DNA of 64,000 nt, taken from NCBI RefSeq assembly GCF_028890485.2, contig NZ_JARCHV010000001.1:1585698-1649697 (forward strand). The letters are read 5' to 3'. The notes beneath the pieces were generated by a model. That model was given only the letters and a program-made list of their open reading frames with translations. It was not told where the DNA came from and made no database searches. Origin of the DNA: Planococcus sp. SK3692 (lineage in GTDB: Bacteria; Bacillota; Bacilli; Bacillales_A; Planococcaceae). Within the stretch, counting starts at the first letter, position 1. The number at the start of each line of letters is the position of its first letter. This document shows, one piece after another, positions 18,967 to 27,891 of the stretch. Both the position numbers and the translations under genes were made by a program.

Positions 18967-20613
18967 CTAATCATCCGCCATCCATGAGCGCAGTAGATTT
19001 GTAAAATCATCAGGACGCCCTTTAGCAAGCTTCTCGATGGTTTTGCGCTTCGGATTGGTCCGATTATTAAATTCAGACAAATCGACTCCACCATCTTGTT
19101 CGGTGGCGGTTGCTGCTGGCTGCATTTTTGCAGCCGCCCGCTCGAAATAATCCATTTCAAGTTCGGCTGCCAATTCTTCCTGCTGCTTTTTGCGTCTCTT
19201 GGCTACAAGAAGGATGATGCCCGTCAACAAGATCACGGCCACTCCGGCGAGTACGTACCAAAGAATCGGAACGCCTGTCCAGAACGTCGTCACCGGCTCT
19301 TCTTCAGCCAGTTCCGGACGCCCTTGGAATTCTGTCGCAAAGATGGAAATGCGGTCATCGAGTTCGGCCGGCGTCGGCTGGAACTCGTTCATGCTGAGCG
19401 ATGCGCTGACCGTATTCCCTAGTAGGTTGCGGATATCGGTCATGTTCTGCTCGGTCAAACTGGCCGGATTGTCCGGCACTGGCGGCTCGACGCCGACATT
19501 GATCGTAATGTCATCAATGACATAAGGGCTCATCTCGATCTGGCGGCTAATGCGATTGACTTCGCGGTTAATTCGTTCTTCAGTCCGCTCAGAGTCACTC
19601 GTCCCGGTGCCGTCTGCTGCGGGGTAATTGGCGATATCCGTTTCCCCGGTTCCGGCATCATCTGCCAGCGCCGCACCTTCACTTGCGTAGGTTTCGACGA
19701 TTCGCTCAACGCTGATGTCGATGCCTTCGCCCGTTTCAAGATCAACCGGCTCCACCAATTGTTCTTCACGTTTTTCCTTCGTAAAGTCGATATTCGCCAT
19801 GACAGAAACGACGACTTTGTCCTGCCCAAGCAATAGCCCAAGCATCTGCTGCAATTCACGCTGGATATCTTGTTCGATGCCTTGCTGAATTTCGCGGTTT
19901 TGCTGATACACCGTCAAATTAGTGTCCGGTGCGCCTGTATCTTGCAATTCAAATACTTGGCCGTTCTGGTCCATGATGACAATTTGTTCCATCGGCAAAT
20001 TCGGTACTGACTTACTGACCAAATGGTATAAGCCATTGATTTGTTTCTGATCCAAATTCAAGGTGCCGTCGCCTTGGATAACAATCGACGCGGTCGACAC
20101 TTGCTCTTCATCGGTCAGCCAGACATTTTCTTTTGGCAACGTGATCATGACGTTGGCATCAGTCACCCCGGAAATTTGCTTTACCAAATACGCAAGTTCG
20201 TTTTGCATCGCGTCGCGTTCGACAACGTCAAAATGGCGGTCGGTCATCCCGAGGCCCATGTTTTCACTGAATATGCCGTACGTGACATTGCCGTTTTTCG
20301 GCAGGCCTTCTGCCGCTAAGCTCACTTTCAAGCCGGCGACTTGTTCGTCCGGAACGGAGATGGTCGAACCGTCCGTCGATACTTCAACTGGAATTCCTTG
20401 GCTTTCAATTGCTGCCTTGATCTCCCCCGCTTCTGCAGGATCTAAGTTGGAATACAAAGGCGACATATTGGTTTGGCTATTGAAGAAAACAAAAAGCCCT
20501 ATGGCAAGTAATGTGATGAAAAAGGACGCGGCCATCAGCCATTTGGTCGCTTTCGATAAACTGCCCCAGGACTCTTTTGTTTTAGTTTTATAAGTTTCGA
20601 ACTTCTCTTTCAT
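18967..20613 (-). CDS. fliF: Flagellar MS-ring protein FliF
   Basis: A protein of about 548 residues with two membrane segments (near residues 25-45 and 440-460), the ring-building motifs between them (AAIESQGIPVEVSTDG) and a C-terminal FliG-binding tail (RKTIEKLAKGRPDDFTNLLR). I use the ATG at 20613, about 8 nt after AAGGTG; a GTG three codons upstream is the alternative. Confidence 0.94.
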   Translation of the reverse strand: MKEKFETYKTKTKESWGSLSKATKWLMAASFFITLLAIGLFVFFNSQTNMSPLYSNLDPAEAGEIKAAIESQGIPVEVSTDGSTISVPDEQVAGLKVSLAAEGLPKNGNVTYGIFSENMGLGMTDRHFDVVERDAMQNELAYLVKQISGVTDANVMITLPKENVWLTDEEQVSTASIVIQGDGTLNLDQKQINGLYHLVSKSVPNLPMEQIVIMDQNGQVFELQDTGAPDTNLTVYQQNREIQQGIEQDIQRELQQMLGLLLGQDKVVVSVMANIDFTKEKREEQLVEPVDLETGEGIDISVERIVETYASEGAALADDAGTGETDIANYPAADGTGTSDSERTEERINREVNRISRQIEMSPYVIDDITINVGVEPPVPDNPASLTEQNMTDIRNLLGNTVSASLSMNEFQPTPAELDDRISIFATEFQGRPELAEEEPVTTFWTGVPILWYVLAGVAVILLTGIILLVAKRRKKQQEELAAELEMDYFERAAAKMQPAATATEQDGGVDLSEFNNRTNPKRKTIEKLAKGRPDDFTNLLRSWMADD

Positions 20614-20635
20614 TGAACGCACACCTTATTTTCTT

Positions 20636-20932
20636 TCATACTTGCATTCTCATCACTTCTTGGTACGCTTCCACCACTTTATTGCGCACTTGCATCGTCA
20701 TTTGAAGCGACAGGCTCGCTTTTTGCGAGGCGATCATCACTTCATGGACATCTTTCACTTCGCCCGTCAACAATTGGTCTGTCTTTTTATCGGATACGTT
20801 TTGTGCTGCGCTCACTTCTTTTAGTGCATTCTTGAAGACATCGCCGAACCCCGTCGCTTGCGGCTCCGGCTGCATTTTTTCCAGAAATTGATTTTGCAGA
20901 AACGGTGTCTGCAGCTGTGTAATTTTCTCCAT
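20636..20932 (-). CDS. fliE: Flagellar hook-basal body protein FliE
   Basis: A 98-residue protein with the FliE pattern FGDVFKNALKEVSAAQ and a C-terminal ASLSLQMTMQVRNKVVEAYQ. The ATG at 20932 follows GAGGAGGGGCAGC. FliE joins the MS ring to the rod. Confidence 0.92.
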   Translation of the reverse strand: MEKITQLQTPFLQNQFLEKMQPEPQATGFGDVFKNALKEVSAAQNVSDKKTDQLLTGEVKDVHEVMIASQKASLSLQMTMQVRNKVVEAYQEVMRMQV

Positions 20933-20957
20933 GCTGCCCCTCCTCAACTAAACTTCG

Positions 20958-21410
20958 TTACTTCCCGATTTCGAGTGCTTTCATGAACATGCTTTTCGAG
21001 GCGTTCATCGCCGTGACGTTCGCTTCATAGGAACGCGTCGCTGACATCAAATCCACCATTTCCTTAATTGGATCCACATTCGACGTGCGCACATACCCCT
21101 CGGCATCGGCATCCGGATGTTCCGGATCGTATGTCACCGGAAAAGGCGTCGCATCTTCCCGGATGGCGCTTGCTTTCACGCCTGCCCCGGCTCCTTTGTT
21201 TTCCATCGCAGCCGTCAATTGTTTGGCAAACGGCGATGCGCCGGCGGTCGACAGTTCCACAGTTTTACGGCGGTACGGCACCCATTCCCCGTTGACCAAT
21301 TCAGCACGGTTTGTGTTGGCATTGGCGATATTCGATGACACGACATCCATCCGCAAGCGGTTGGCGGTCAGGCCGGATGCGCTAATATTCAGACCATTAA
21401 ATAAAGACAT
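20958..21410 (-). CDS. flgC: Flagellar basal-body rod protein FlgC
   Basis: A 150-residue rod protein with the N-terminal rod motif LNISASGLTANRLRMDVVSS and the C-terminal NVDPIKEMVDLMSATRSYEA. It lies between flgB and fliE, with 5 nt to flgB. Confidence 0.94.
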   Translation of the reverse strand: MSLFNGLNISASGLTANRLRMDVVSSNIANANTNRAELVNGEWVPYRRKTVELSTAGASPFAKQLTAAMENKGAGAGVKASAIREDATPFPVTYDPEHPDADAEGYVRTSNVDPIKEMVDLMSATRSYEANVTAMNASKSMFMKALEIGK

Positions 21411-21415
21411 ACGCG

Positions 21416-21808
21416 TTATCTCCCTCCGTTGATGACTGAACTCAAGCTCGAAAACTTGCCGTTGACGCGCTCTGTAACGGCGTTATACCATAATTGGTTT
21501 TTCGCCAGTTCCGCCATTTCAAAATCCATATCGACGTTATTGCCGTTCGGTGTCATTTTCGTATTGTGGTTGACCGTCACTGGTGTTGCCCCCGTCCCAC
21601 TTTGGAATTCCAGGTGGCGAGTATCGGTGCGGTAACTGTTCATCCGCGAGGCGCTTGCTTGTTCCATCGCCTGTTGAAAATTCACTTGCTTGCTTTTGTA
21701 ATTTGCTGTGTCGACATTGGCGATATTGCCGGCATGGACACGCTGTTTTAATGTCGAAGTCGACAAAGCCTGCTCCATTTTTTGAATGCTTGATGGAAAG
21801 ATATTCAT
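21416..21808 (-). CDS. flgB: Flagellar basal-body rod protein FlgB, first gene of the operon
   Basis: A 130-residue rod protein (MNIFPSSIQKMEQALSTSTL, then HAGNIANVDTANYK). The ATG at 21808 follows GGGGGAG. It is the first gene of the long operon; the cyclic-dinucleotide riboswitch and its likely terminator lie between about 21820 and 21985 upstream. In B. subtilis codY precedes flgB; here flhO/flhP lie divergently instead. Confidence 0.93.
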   Translation of the reverse strand: MNIFPSSIQKMEQALSTSTLKQRVHAGNIANVDTANYKSKQVNFQQAMEQASASRMNSYRTDTRHLEFQSGTGATPVTVNHNTKMTPNGNNVDMDFEMAELAKNQLWYNAVTERVNGKFSSLSSVINGGR

Positions 21809-21824
21809 CTTTTTTCTCCCCCGT

Positions 21825-21882
21825 CCCCAAATTTGCCCAAATAAAAAACCCACTTTGAAAAAGGCGGATTTGAGTCAAATCT
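21825..21882 (-). promoter_or_regulatory. Probable expression platform of the flgB riboswitch
   Basis: Directly after the aptamer, the minus strand has a GATTTGACTCAAATC inverted repeat. An imperfect hairpin (CCGCCTTT paired with AAAGTGGG) follows and runs into six T residues. The last could be an intrinsic terminator and the first an alternative pairing. Which state is bound to ligand cannot be decided from sequence. Confidence 0.5.
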
Positions 21883-21883
21883 A

Positions 21884-21985
21884 CCATCTTTCGGTAACCC
21901 GGCGATCTTGTGTCTTAGACAGTTAGACCCGTGGTTTTGCGTCCTTAACTTTCGTATAAGTTTGCTATTTTCGTCATGATATGGG
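21884..21985 (-). ncRNA. GEMM-I cyclic-dinucleotide riboswitch in the flgB leader
   Basis: On the minus strand the conserved GEMM-I blocks appear in order: AATAGCAAAC, a stem capped by a GAAA tetraloop (CTTATAC-GAAA-GTTAAG), GGACGCAAAACCACGGGTCT, and GCCGGGTTACCGA. CCAT/ATGG ends can close P1. Class I aptamers bind cyclic di-GMP. Aligned to the Vibrio Vc2 aptamer, the base at position 20 (G in c-di-GMP binders) falls on A in AUAGCAAAC, while the CC corresponding to C92 is kept. Position-20 A is the change seen in cyclic AMP-GMP-responsive members. Class assignment is firm; ligand is an inference. Confidence 0.85.
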
Positions 21986-22191
21986 TATATTTTTCTTTAA
22001 ACTCGTCTTTTAGAATCATTTTGAGCCGTTACTACCTCGGTATAGTATCATGCTTTTTTTATTTTGGCTATTTTATTTTATAAAAAAATTCTACTATTTT
22101 TTCCATTTAATCTACGGTTTTCTGTTAAAATGAAGACACCACAAAGAATATATAGTCCAAAAGACTAAAAAAGGGAAGGTGACTAGGTAAT

Positions 22192-22995
22192 ATGTTTCGA
22201 GGATTGTACACGGCTACCTCAGGAATGATGTCTCAAAATAGAAATCAACAAATATTGACAAATAATCTATCAAATTCCAATACTCCGGGATTCAAGACAG
22301 ATGAAGCAGCGATTCGCTCGTTTCCACAGCAATTAATCAAAGCGCAGAATGCCAATCAGCCTGCGCCGATTGGCCGACTTTCCACTGGCGTTTACGTCCA
22401 GGAAGCGATTCCTTCCTTTTCGCAAGGGCCGATACGCGAAACGGGGAATGCGACCGATTTCGCTTTGGTCAATGACAATTTGCCGCTGGATGCGGAAACC
22501 GGCGAACGCGGCACTTTGTTGTTCGCAGTAGAAACTGAAGATGGCGATGTCCGCTATACACGTAACGGCCAATTCACGGTCGACGCGGAAGGATTCCTTT
22601 CAACCAGCTTCGGCCAGCGTGTGCTCGGTGACAACCTTCAGCCGATTCAAGTCGGCGATGGCGAGTTTTCTGTCCAAGCGAACGGCGAAATCACACGTTC
22701 CGATGGCGCAGGTGCCGGAAGCGTCTGGATCGGCGCTTCTGATGAACCGGAACAATTGATCAAGCAAGGACATAATTTGCTTGCCTGGGCAGGAGACGAT
22801 GCTGACGCCCCGGCACTGGCCGGTGACGCCGAGCGTTTTGTCAAACAAGGCTTCATTGAACAATCGAATGTCGATTTGACCCGCACAATGACCGACATGA
22901 TGACCGCTTACCGGGGATTTGAATCCAACCAAAAAGTAATCCAGGCCTATGACCGCAGCATGGAAAAAGCGGTCAACGAAATCGGCCGGGTCTGA
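22192..22995 (+). CDS. flhO: Flagellar rod protein FlhO (FlgF/FlgG family)
   Basis: A 267-residue rod-family protein: MFRGLYTATSGMMSQNRNQQ and NNLSNSNTPGFKTDE at the N-terminus, and the C-terminal helix NVDLTRTMTDMMTAYRGFES. B. subtilis FlhO and FlhP form the distal rod. It is transcribed divergently from flgB; the ribosome site is AAGGGAAGGTG. I see no convincing SigD box upstream. Confidence 0.9.
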   Translation: MFRGLYTATSGMMSQNRNQQILTNNLSNSNTPGFKTDEAAIRSFPQQLIKAQNANQPAPIGRLSTGVYVQEAIPSFSQGPIRETGNATDFALVNDNLPLDAETGERGTLLFAVETEDGDVRYTRNGQFTVDAEGFLSTSFGQRVLGDNLQPIQVGDGEFSVQANGEITRSDGAGAGSVWIGASDEPEQLIKQGHNLLAWAGDDADAPALAGDAERFVKQGFIEQSNVDLTRTMTDMMTAYRGFESNQKVIQAYDRSMEKAVNEIGRV

Positions 22996-23010
22996 TAAGG
23001 AGCCAAGCAC

Positions 23011-23823
23011 ATGAACATCCAAATGAATGCCGCGAGCAGCTCGATGCGCGAACTGCAGAAAAAAATCGACATGATTGCCAATAACGTCGCCAACGTTAAT
23101 ACGACGGGCTATAAAAAACAAGAAGCCAATTTTGCGGACACGCTGCTCCATAGCGTGAACAAGCAAGCCGGGCCCGCTAATGAAATCGGCCGAAGCACGC
23201 CAAACGGGCTGCGCATCGGTGGGGGCACGCTATTATCCGATGGCATCACCCGCCATTCGCTCGGCCAGATGCAGGAAACCGGTCGTGAATTGGATTTTGC
23301 GATCGATTCGCCCAATAGCTATTTCCGCGCCTCCAATGAAGATGGCGTTTATTACACGAGAAATGGATCGTTTCAAGCCGAGCCGATTCCTGGCAGCGGC
23401 CGATTGGCACTTGTCACCGCTTCCGGCGATTCGGTCCTTGATACGGCAGGCGCGCCAATTACGATTGCTGCTGGGTACGATGAATTGAGCATCGGATCAA
23501 ACGGTACCGTAACGGCAACTTATGCCGGCCAAGCAGCTGAAACCTTCCAATTCGGCACTGCCCAAATCAATCGGACTGCCCTTCTGGAAAAAGCAGGCGA
23601 TAATCGCTACCGCTTGCCAGGCACTGAAGCTGAACAAATTGCAGCCGGCGCCTTGGAACTCGGGACCTCACCTGTTTCTCAAGCGGTTCTGGAAACTTCG
23701 AACGTCGACATGGCGAGCGAAATGACTGAATTGATCGCTACGCAGCGCCTCTTCCAATCACAAGGCCGTGCCATTTCGTTTGCAGATGATATGATGGGTT
23801 TGGTCAATACGATGAAATCCTAA
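23011..23823 (+). CDS. flhP: Flagellar rod protein FlhP (FlgG-like)
   Basis: A 270-residue rod-family protein (ASSSMRELQKKIDMIANNVA, NVNTTGYKKQE; C-terminal NVDMASEMTELIATQRLFQS). It lies 15 nt after flhO, as in B. subtilis, and is followed by a strong terminator. Confidence 0.9.
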   Translation: MNIQMNAASSSMRELQKKIDMIANNVANVNTTGYKKQEANFADTLLHSVNKQAGPANEIGRSTPNGLRIGGGTLLSDGITRHSLGQMQETGRELDFAIDSPNSYFRASNEDGVYYTRNGSFQAEPIPGSGRLALVTASGDSVLDTAGAPITIAAGYDELSIGSNGTVTATYAGQAAETFQFGTAQINRTALLEKAGDNRYRLPGTEAEQIAAGALELGTSPVSQAVLETSNVDMASEMTELIATQRLFQSQGRAISFADDMMGLVNTMKS

Positions 23824-23860
23824 TATTAACCAAATTATATTTGATTGCTATAACAACGAC

Positions 23861-23904
23861 AAAACCCGCATTTCCAGGAACTATCTTGGAATGCGGGTTT
23901 TTTT
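23861..23904 (+). terminator. Terminator after flhP
   Basis: A long stem, AAACCCGCATTCCA-type arms, is followed by TTTTTTT on the plus strand. Confidence 0.85.
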
Positions 23905-23979
23905 ATGCACTCCGTTGAATAGGAGCTGGCGATCGATTAGCATATTTCCAATATCGCTAGAGTTAGTTATTTATAAATA

Positions 23980-24012
23980 AAAAAACAGCCAATGCTTGTG
24001 AGCACTCGCCGT
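23980..24012 (-). terminator. Terminator after flgL
   Basis: On the minus strand AGTGCT and AGCATT arms around CACA are followed by GGCTG and a run of seven T. It abuts the flgL stop codon. Confidence 0.65.
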
Positions 24013-24894
24013 TTATCGAAGAAAATCCATTAAGTTGGTTTGCATGATTTTAGCAGAAGATGACAAGCTCGCCTGGTAAATGCTTTCTTCACTCTTGAGC
24101 TTTATTAGTATTTCAGCATAATCTACATCTTCTATAGAAGATAACGCAGATCCAAGAGAAAGTTTGGCATCCAATAGGCGGCTTTCGGTTGCTTCGATGC
24201 GATTTTGACGGGCCCCGTTTTCAGCCGCTGCTGTGAGGAGACGCTCCATCGCTTCGTCAATGCCATCCAGCCCGACTTGCCCGCCAGCTTGAATGCTGTC
24301 AGCAAGTTGACCGACGACCCGGAATAAATTGCTCGGATCTTCTGCATTGCCGATGAGTGTTTGAGGCAAAATGCCGATTTCAATTTGCATCCCCGGGCCG
24401 ATCTTAGCCGTTTTCAGTGGCCCATTTGCTGATGTTGCTTCAAAAGAAACAGTATCCGCAAACGGCTTTACCGTGCCATCCCCGCCCCCAAACAAATACC
24501 TTCCATCAACTTCCGAGTTGGCAAATTGGCGTAATTGCTCATTGAGCACGCCGACTTCCTTGAAAATCAATTCGCGATCTTCCGGAGACAATGTCCCGCT
24601 TCCACCTTGAACCCCAAGCTCCCGGATGCGCTGGGTGACATCGACCATCGCTTGGATGGACCGATCGTTTTCATCCAGCCATAAGCTGGCATCCCCGATG
24701 TTGCGCTCGAATTGATCGTTCGCCGACATGACCGTTTTCAAGCTCATCGATTTCGCCACCGCTTGCGGATCATCAGACGGTTTGTGAAGCAATTTGCCGC
24801 TGGATGCCTGCAAATTGGTTTTCTCAAAGCGCCCGAGATTTTGCTGCATATGGTTGACGGAATTTTGATGCATCATTTGTTGGGTTACTCTCAT
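24013..24894 (-). CDS. flgL: Hook-filament junction protein FlgL
   Basis: A 293-residue flagellin-family protein (MRVTQQMMHQNSVNHMQQNL, SSGKLLHKPSDDPQAVAKS) with a flagellin-like C-terminus (VDYAEILIKLKSEESIYQAS). It joins FlgK to the filament. It follows flgK by 24 nt and ends the SigD operon that begins at yvyF. Confidence 0.94.
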   Translation of the reverse strand: MRVTQQMMHQNSVNHMQQNLGRFEKTNLQASSGKLLHKPSDDPQAVAKSMSLKTVMSANDQFERNIGDASLWLDENDRSIQAMVDVTQRIRELGVQGGSGTLSPEDRELIFKEVGVLNEQLRQFANSEVDGRYLFGGGDGTVKPFADTVSFEATSANGPLKTAKIGPGMQIEIGILPQTLIGNAEDPSNLFRVVGQLADSIQAGGQVGLDGIDEAMERLLTAAAENGARQNRIEATESRLLDAKLSLGSALSSIEDVDYAEILIKLKSEESIYQASLSSSAKIMQTNLMDFLR

Positions 24895-24918
24895 GGGATT
24901 GTCCTCCGTTTATCGGCT

Positions 24919-26109
24919 TTAACGTGCAGCCATTCGGTTAATGATCGTATCAAGCATTTCATCGGTGGTTGATACTAAGCGGGCTGCTGCGTTGTAGGCA
25001 TGCTGGAATTTCACCAAATTCGACATTTCCTCATCCAGTGAAACACCCGCAACTGACTGGCGGCGGTTTTCAGTCGACACCATCAATTGCTGCTGCGATG
25101 ATACCGCATAGCCTGCACTCTGCGCTTCCGCACCTAAGCCGCTCACCAGTGCACGAAAATCGGCTTGTACTTTTTTCACATCTTCATCAAGGCCTTTCGG
25201 CAGTTCAAGCTGGGCATCTTTTGCCACGCTCAATTCGCCGCCGGCCGCATTTTCAAAAACATTGCCGTTCGCTTCAGCGAATTCTGTCACCGCGACCTGA
25301 ATATTTTCTCGGTAGCCCGTGACAGTAGCTGCGGCTTCTGCGAGTCCGCCAAGCTTGCCGCCGGCTGCCTCAAGGTCGAGCGCTTCGCCGGCTTTCACTG
25401 GCTGATTGTTGGCCGCTAGTGTCAGCGCATAGCTGCCGTCTGTTTTTTCTGTGACTTTGATGTCCATCAACTGCGACAGTTCGTCGACAGCCGCGTCGCG
25501 TTCGTCACGCAAATTGTTTGCTTGCGGGCCTGTCCGCATGATGTTTTTGTTCAACTCTTCAATTCGTGAAATCAATGTCTGGGCATCTTTTTCTGCTGCC
25601 GTTGAACGCTCGTTTAATTCCGCCGTTAAATCACCCATCGACCGGTCAATCGTTTTCGCCACGTCCGCAAATGCTTGCGCACGCTCTTTCACGACTGCTT
25701 GAACCGCTGAGTTCGTCGGGTCACTTGCCAAGTCTTGCCAAGCACTCCACAAACGGCCCATTGAAGCGTTCAGTCCATTGTCTCCCGGCTCGCCTAGAAT
25801 CGTTTCGACGCTCCCGAGCGCTTCGCTTTTCGTTTGCCATTCCCCAAATTCGGCTGTATGCGTTCGGTACTGCTGGTCGAGAAAGCGGTCGCGCACACGC
25901 ATGACCGAGTCGATGGAAACACCGGTGCCAAGCTGTCCTGATCCTTGATTGGTCCAGACTTCCAGAGAAGCAGAGGAACTCGTATTCACTTGTTGGCGCG
26001 AATAGCCTTTCGTGTTGGCATTGGCGATATTCTGGCCGGTCGTGGAGAGACTTGCCTGGCCTGCAGACAAGCCGCGGCTCCCGGTTTCCAAAGTGTGAAA
26101 AGTTGACAC
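24919..26109 (-). CDS. flgK: Hook-filament junction protein FlgK (short form)
   Basis: A 396-residue protein with the N-terminal TLETGSRGLSAGQASLSTTG and NIANANTKGYSRQQV, and the C-terminal LDEEMSNLVKFQHAYNAAAR. It is about 110 residues shorter than B. subtilis FlgK, with the loss in the variable middle; the joining ends are intact. Such size differences in the surface domains are common. Confidence 0.93.
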   Translation of the reverse strand: MSTFHTLETGSRGLSAGQASLSTTGQNIANANTKGYSRQQVNTSSSASLEVWTNQGSGQLGTGVSIDSVMRVRDRFLDQQYRTHTAEFGEWQTKSEALGSVETILGEPGDNGLNASMGRLWSAWQDLASDPTNSAVQAVVKERAQAFADVAKTIDRSMGDLTAELNERSTAAEKDAQTLISRIEELNKNIMRTGPQANNLRDERDAAVDELSQLMDIKVTEKTDGSYALTLAANNQPVKAGEALDLEAAGGKLGGLAEAAATVTGYRENIQVAVTEFAEANGNVFENAAGGELSVAKDAQLELPKGLDEDVKKVQADFRALVSGLGAEAQSAGYAVSSQQQLMVSTENRRQSVAGVSLDEEMSNLVKFQHAYNAAARLVSTTDEMLDTIINRMAAR

Positions 26110-26133
26110 GTGATCCCCTGCTTTCTTCGCGGT

Positions 26134-26619
26134 TTACGCTTTTGTATCGAAAAAGCCCCGATTGGTTGACTGTGTATGCTTAGTGCTCGATTGCGGCTGG
26201 TAATTATACGGCTGTTTGGTAGGCGTGGTAATGTGCCCGATCATGCCTGCAATAAAATCTACGGAATCCTGCACCAGTTTTTCGTTCTGGCGATTTTTTG
26301 CTTGCAGCTCCAGAAGCAAGTGCTTCAAAGTCGTCAATTGGTCCTGCAATGCCTGTTTGGCTGTTTCGTCGGACAATTGTTCTGTGAACTGGCTGAAGCT
26401 GAGCCCAGGATGTTCTTCAAGAACTTCAATCACCAGGCGCTCGCGCTCATCTTCGAGCTGCCCGAGCCTGCGGATCAGCCGCGTCTCTTCTTTGACGAGT
26501 TCTGTCAGTTCATCGACTTTGTGCTCGATCAGCACCGTTTGCTTGCGCTCAGCGTAGCGTATCAACTGATTCTGAATGGTAATCAGATCATCAAGTGTTG
26601 CCGTCATCATTTTCAACAC
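26134..26619 (-). CDS. flgN: Flagellar export chaperone FlgN
   Basis: A 161-residue helical protein (LIRYAERKQTVLIEHKVDEL) with the FlgN layout; it should chaperone FlgK and FlgL, encoded next. I use the GTG at 26619, about 7 nt after AGAGGG; an ATG seven codons upstream lacks a good site. Confidence 0.85.
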   Translation of the reverse strand: MLKMMTATLDDLITIQNQLIRYAERKQTVLIEHKVDELTELVKEETRLIRRLGQLEDERERLVIEVLEEHPGLSFSQFTEQLSDETAKQALQDQLTTLKHLLLELQAKNRQNEKLVQDSVDFIAGMIGHITTPTKQPYNYQPQSSTKHTQSTNRGFFDTKA

Positions 26620-26650
26620 CGGAGTTCCCTCTCTTTCCATCGCTCAACTG

Positions 26651-26923
26651 TTATTTGTCAAACCAGTACTGATGGATTTTCTCAGCTACTTTGTCTTGGT
26701 CCACCTGGTATTCACCGGAAGCAACCTGGGCTTTCAGCAGCTGTATTTTTTCCTGACGGGCGATATCCGCTTCCGTATTCTTCTCGAACATCGCCTTCGC
26801 CTCACTTGAAATTTGCAGATGGTCTTCCTGTTGGAGCGGGCGCGCCTTTTGGGCCGGCGTCACCTGCATTTGCTTTTGATAAGATTGTATAAAGGAAGAA
26901 CTATTCGTTTTATCAATATTCAT
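26651..26923 (-). CDS. flgM: Anti-sigma factor FlgM
   Basis: A 90-residue protein with the FlgM C-terminal pattern (RQEKIQLLKAQVASGEYQVD, KVAEKIHQYWFD). It binds SigD and is exported when the hook is finished. The ATG at 26923 follows GAGGTGGTGAAGG. It lies between yvyF and flgN. Confidence 0.92.
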   Translation of the reverse strand: MNIDKTNSSSFIQSYQKQMQVTPAQKARPLQQEDHLQISSEAKAMFEKNTEADIARQEKIQLLKAQVASGEYQVDQDKVAEKIHQYWFDK

Positions 26924-26943
26924 TCCTTCACCACCTCTTAGTG

Positions 26944-27354
26944 TTAGTTCTTCAGTCTCCAATGCGATTGGCTGCTATTCGTCCAGTCGCCGTCTTCAGC
27001 CAGGATCTCGTTGGCGCTTCTTAAGAAATCCAATCGGCAGTCGTCACAAAGCATATGGCGATGGATGATTTCTTTGCAATGGGCGCACGGATAACCGAGA
27101 TTCGGATAATCGCCTGTCAAAATCCGCCCTTCCCTAAGGAATTCGGAAATCTTGTGGACGGAAACGCCCGTGAATAGATGGACGTCCTCAAGCGACGCAT
27201 TCCGGTGCTCGTGCTCTTGTAAAAACATATAGACTTTTTTGAATGCCGATTCGTTTTCCTGATGGCACTTCAGGCAGCAAGCGATTTGATCACGCAAAAA
27301 GAGCGCTCCGCAGCTGGGGCAATTGTCCAGTTTCGGGGTTGTCAAATGGATCAC
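26944..27354 (-). CDS. yvyF: YvyF flagellar operon zinc-ribbon protein
   Basis: A 136-residue protein with Cys pairs CPSC/CCLKC at the N-terminus and CAHC/CDDC in the C-terminal half, indicating two zinc sites, and a small helical segment resembling a DNA-binding helix-turn-helix (SLEDVHLFTGVSVHKISEFL). This family precedes flgM in Bacillales. Its role is thought to be in flagellar regulation but is not settled. A consensus SigD promoter lies upstream. Confidence 0.85.
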   Translation of the reverse strand: MIHLTTPKLDNCPSCGALFLRDQIACCLKCHQENESAFKKVYMFLQEHEHRNASLEDVHLFTGVSVHKISEFLREGRILTGDYPNLGYPCAHCKEIIHRHMLCDDCRLDFLRSANEILAEDGDWTNSSQSHWRLKN

Positions 27355-27419
27355 CTAGTTTCTTATCACAATCAGTTCTATGTTGTCCGGGACTATTCGA
27401 TTTACTCTCTATACTACTA

Positions 27420-27446
27420 ATATCGGCCATTATTAAAAAATGTTTA
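27420..27446 (-). promoter_or_regulatory. SigD promoter of yvyF-flgM-flgN-flgK-flgL
   Basis: On the minus strand TAAA, 15 nt, GCCGATAT: an exact match to the SigD consensus with ideal spacing. Confidence 0.9.
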
Positions 27447-27464
27447 GCCTTTTTTCAAAAAAGA

Positions 27465-27881
27465 TTATTGCACTTTGAACTGCGTGACGAGTACCCGCTC
27501 GACTTTTCCTTTGCCGACCAGATTTTCGAGCTGTGCTGTCATTTCGTCTTGCAGCAAGGTGATGCCTTCTGTGCCGACCAGCTGTTCTTTTTCCATGCCG
27601 GCTACAGTCGCAATTGCCGCTGCCCGAACTTCCGCATGGCGCGTTTCCATCTCTTCTTTTATTTTTTTATCCGCTGATAAAATATTAAACTGCACCACCG
27701 CATAAGATGCCGGCGTGGCAAGATTCGTCGTGATTTCTTCCGTGTCGATGCTCAGCTCGACCATTTCATCGGCTGTCATCGGTGCATCTGCATCCACATC
27801 TTTTTGCGTCAGGAGAAAATAGACCGCCCCTCCTGCGCCTAGAAGTGCCGCAATCAATAAGACCAACAATACTTTTTTCAT
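27465..27881 (-). CDS. fliL: Flagellar basal body-associated protein FliL
   Basis: A 138-residue protein with one N-terminal membrane helix (KVLLVLLIAALLGAGGAVYFLL) and a FliL periplasmic-type domain (ITTNLATPASYAVVQFNI). FliL supports stator function. The ATG at 27881 is spaced 6 nt from GAGG. In B. subtilis fliL is in the fla/che operon between swrD and fliM; here it directly follows motB. Confidence 0.88.
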   Translation of the reverse strand: MKKVLLVLLIAALLGAGGAVYFLLTQKDVDADAPMTADEMVELSIDTEEITTNLATPASYAVVQFNILSADKKIKEEMETRHAEVRAAAIATVAGMEKEQLVGTEGITLLQDEMTAQLENLVGKGKVERVLVTQFKVQ

Positions 27882-27891
27882 CATCCACCTC

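Noticed and set aside
22153-22167. The TAGTC-CAAAA-GACTA inverted repeat before flhO as a terminator or operator
   Set aside because: A 5-bp stem next to the ribosome site is too short to interpret with confidence.
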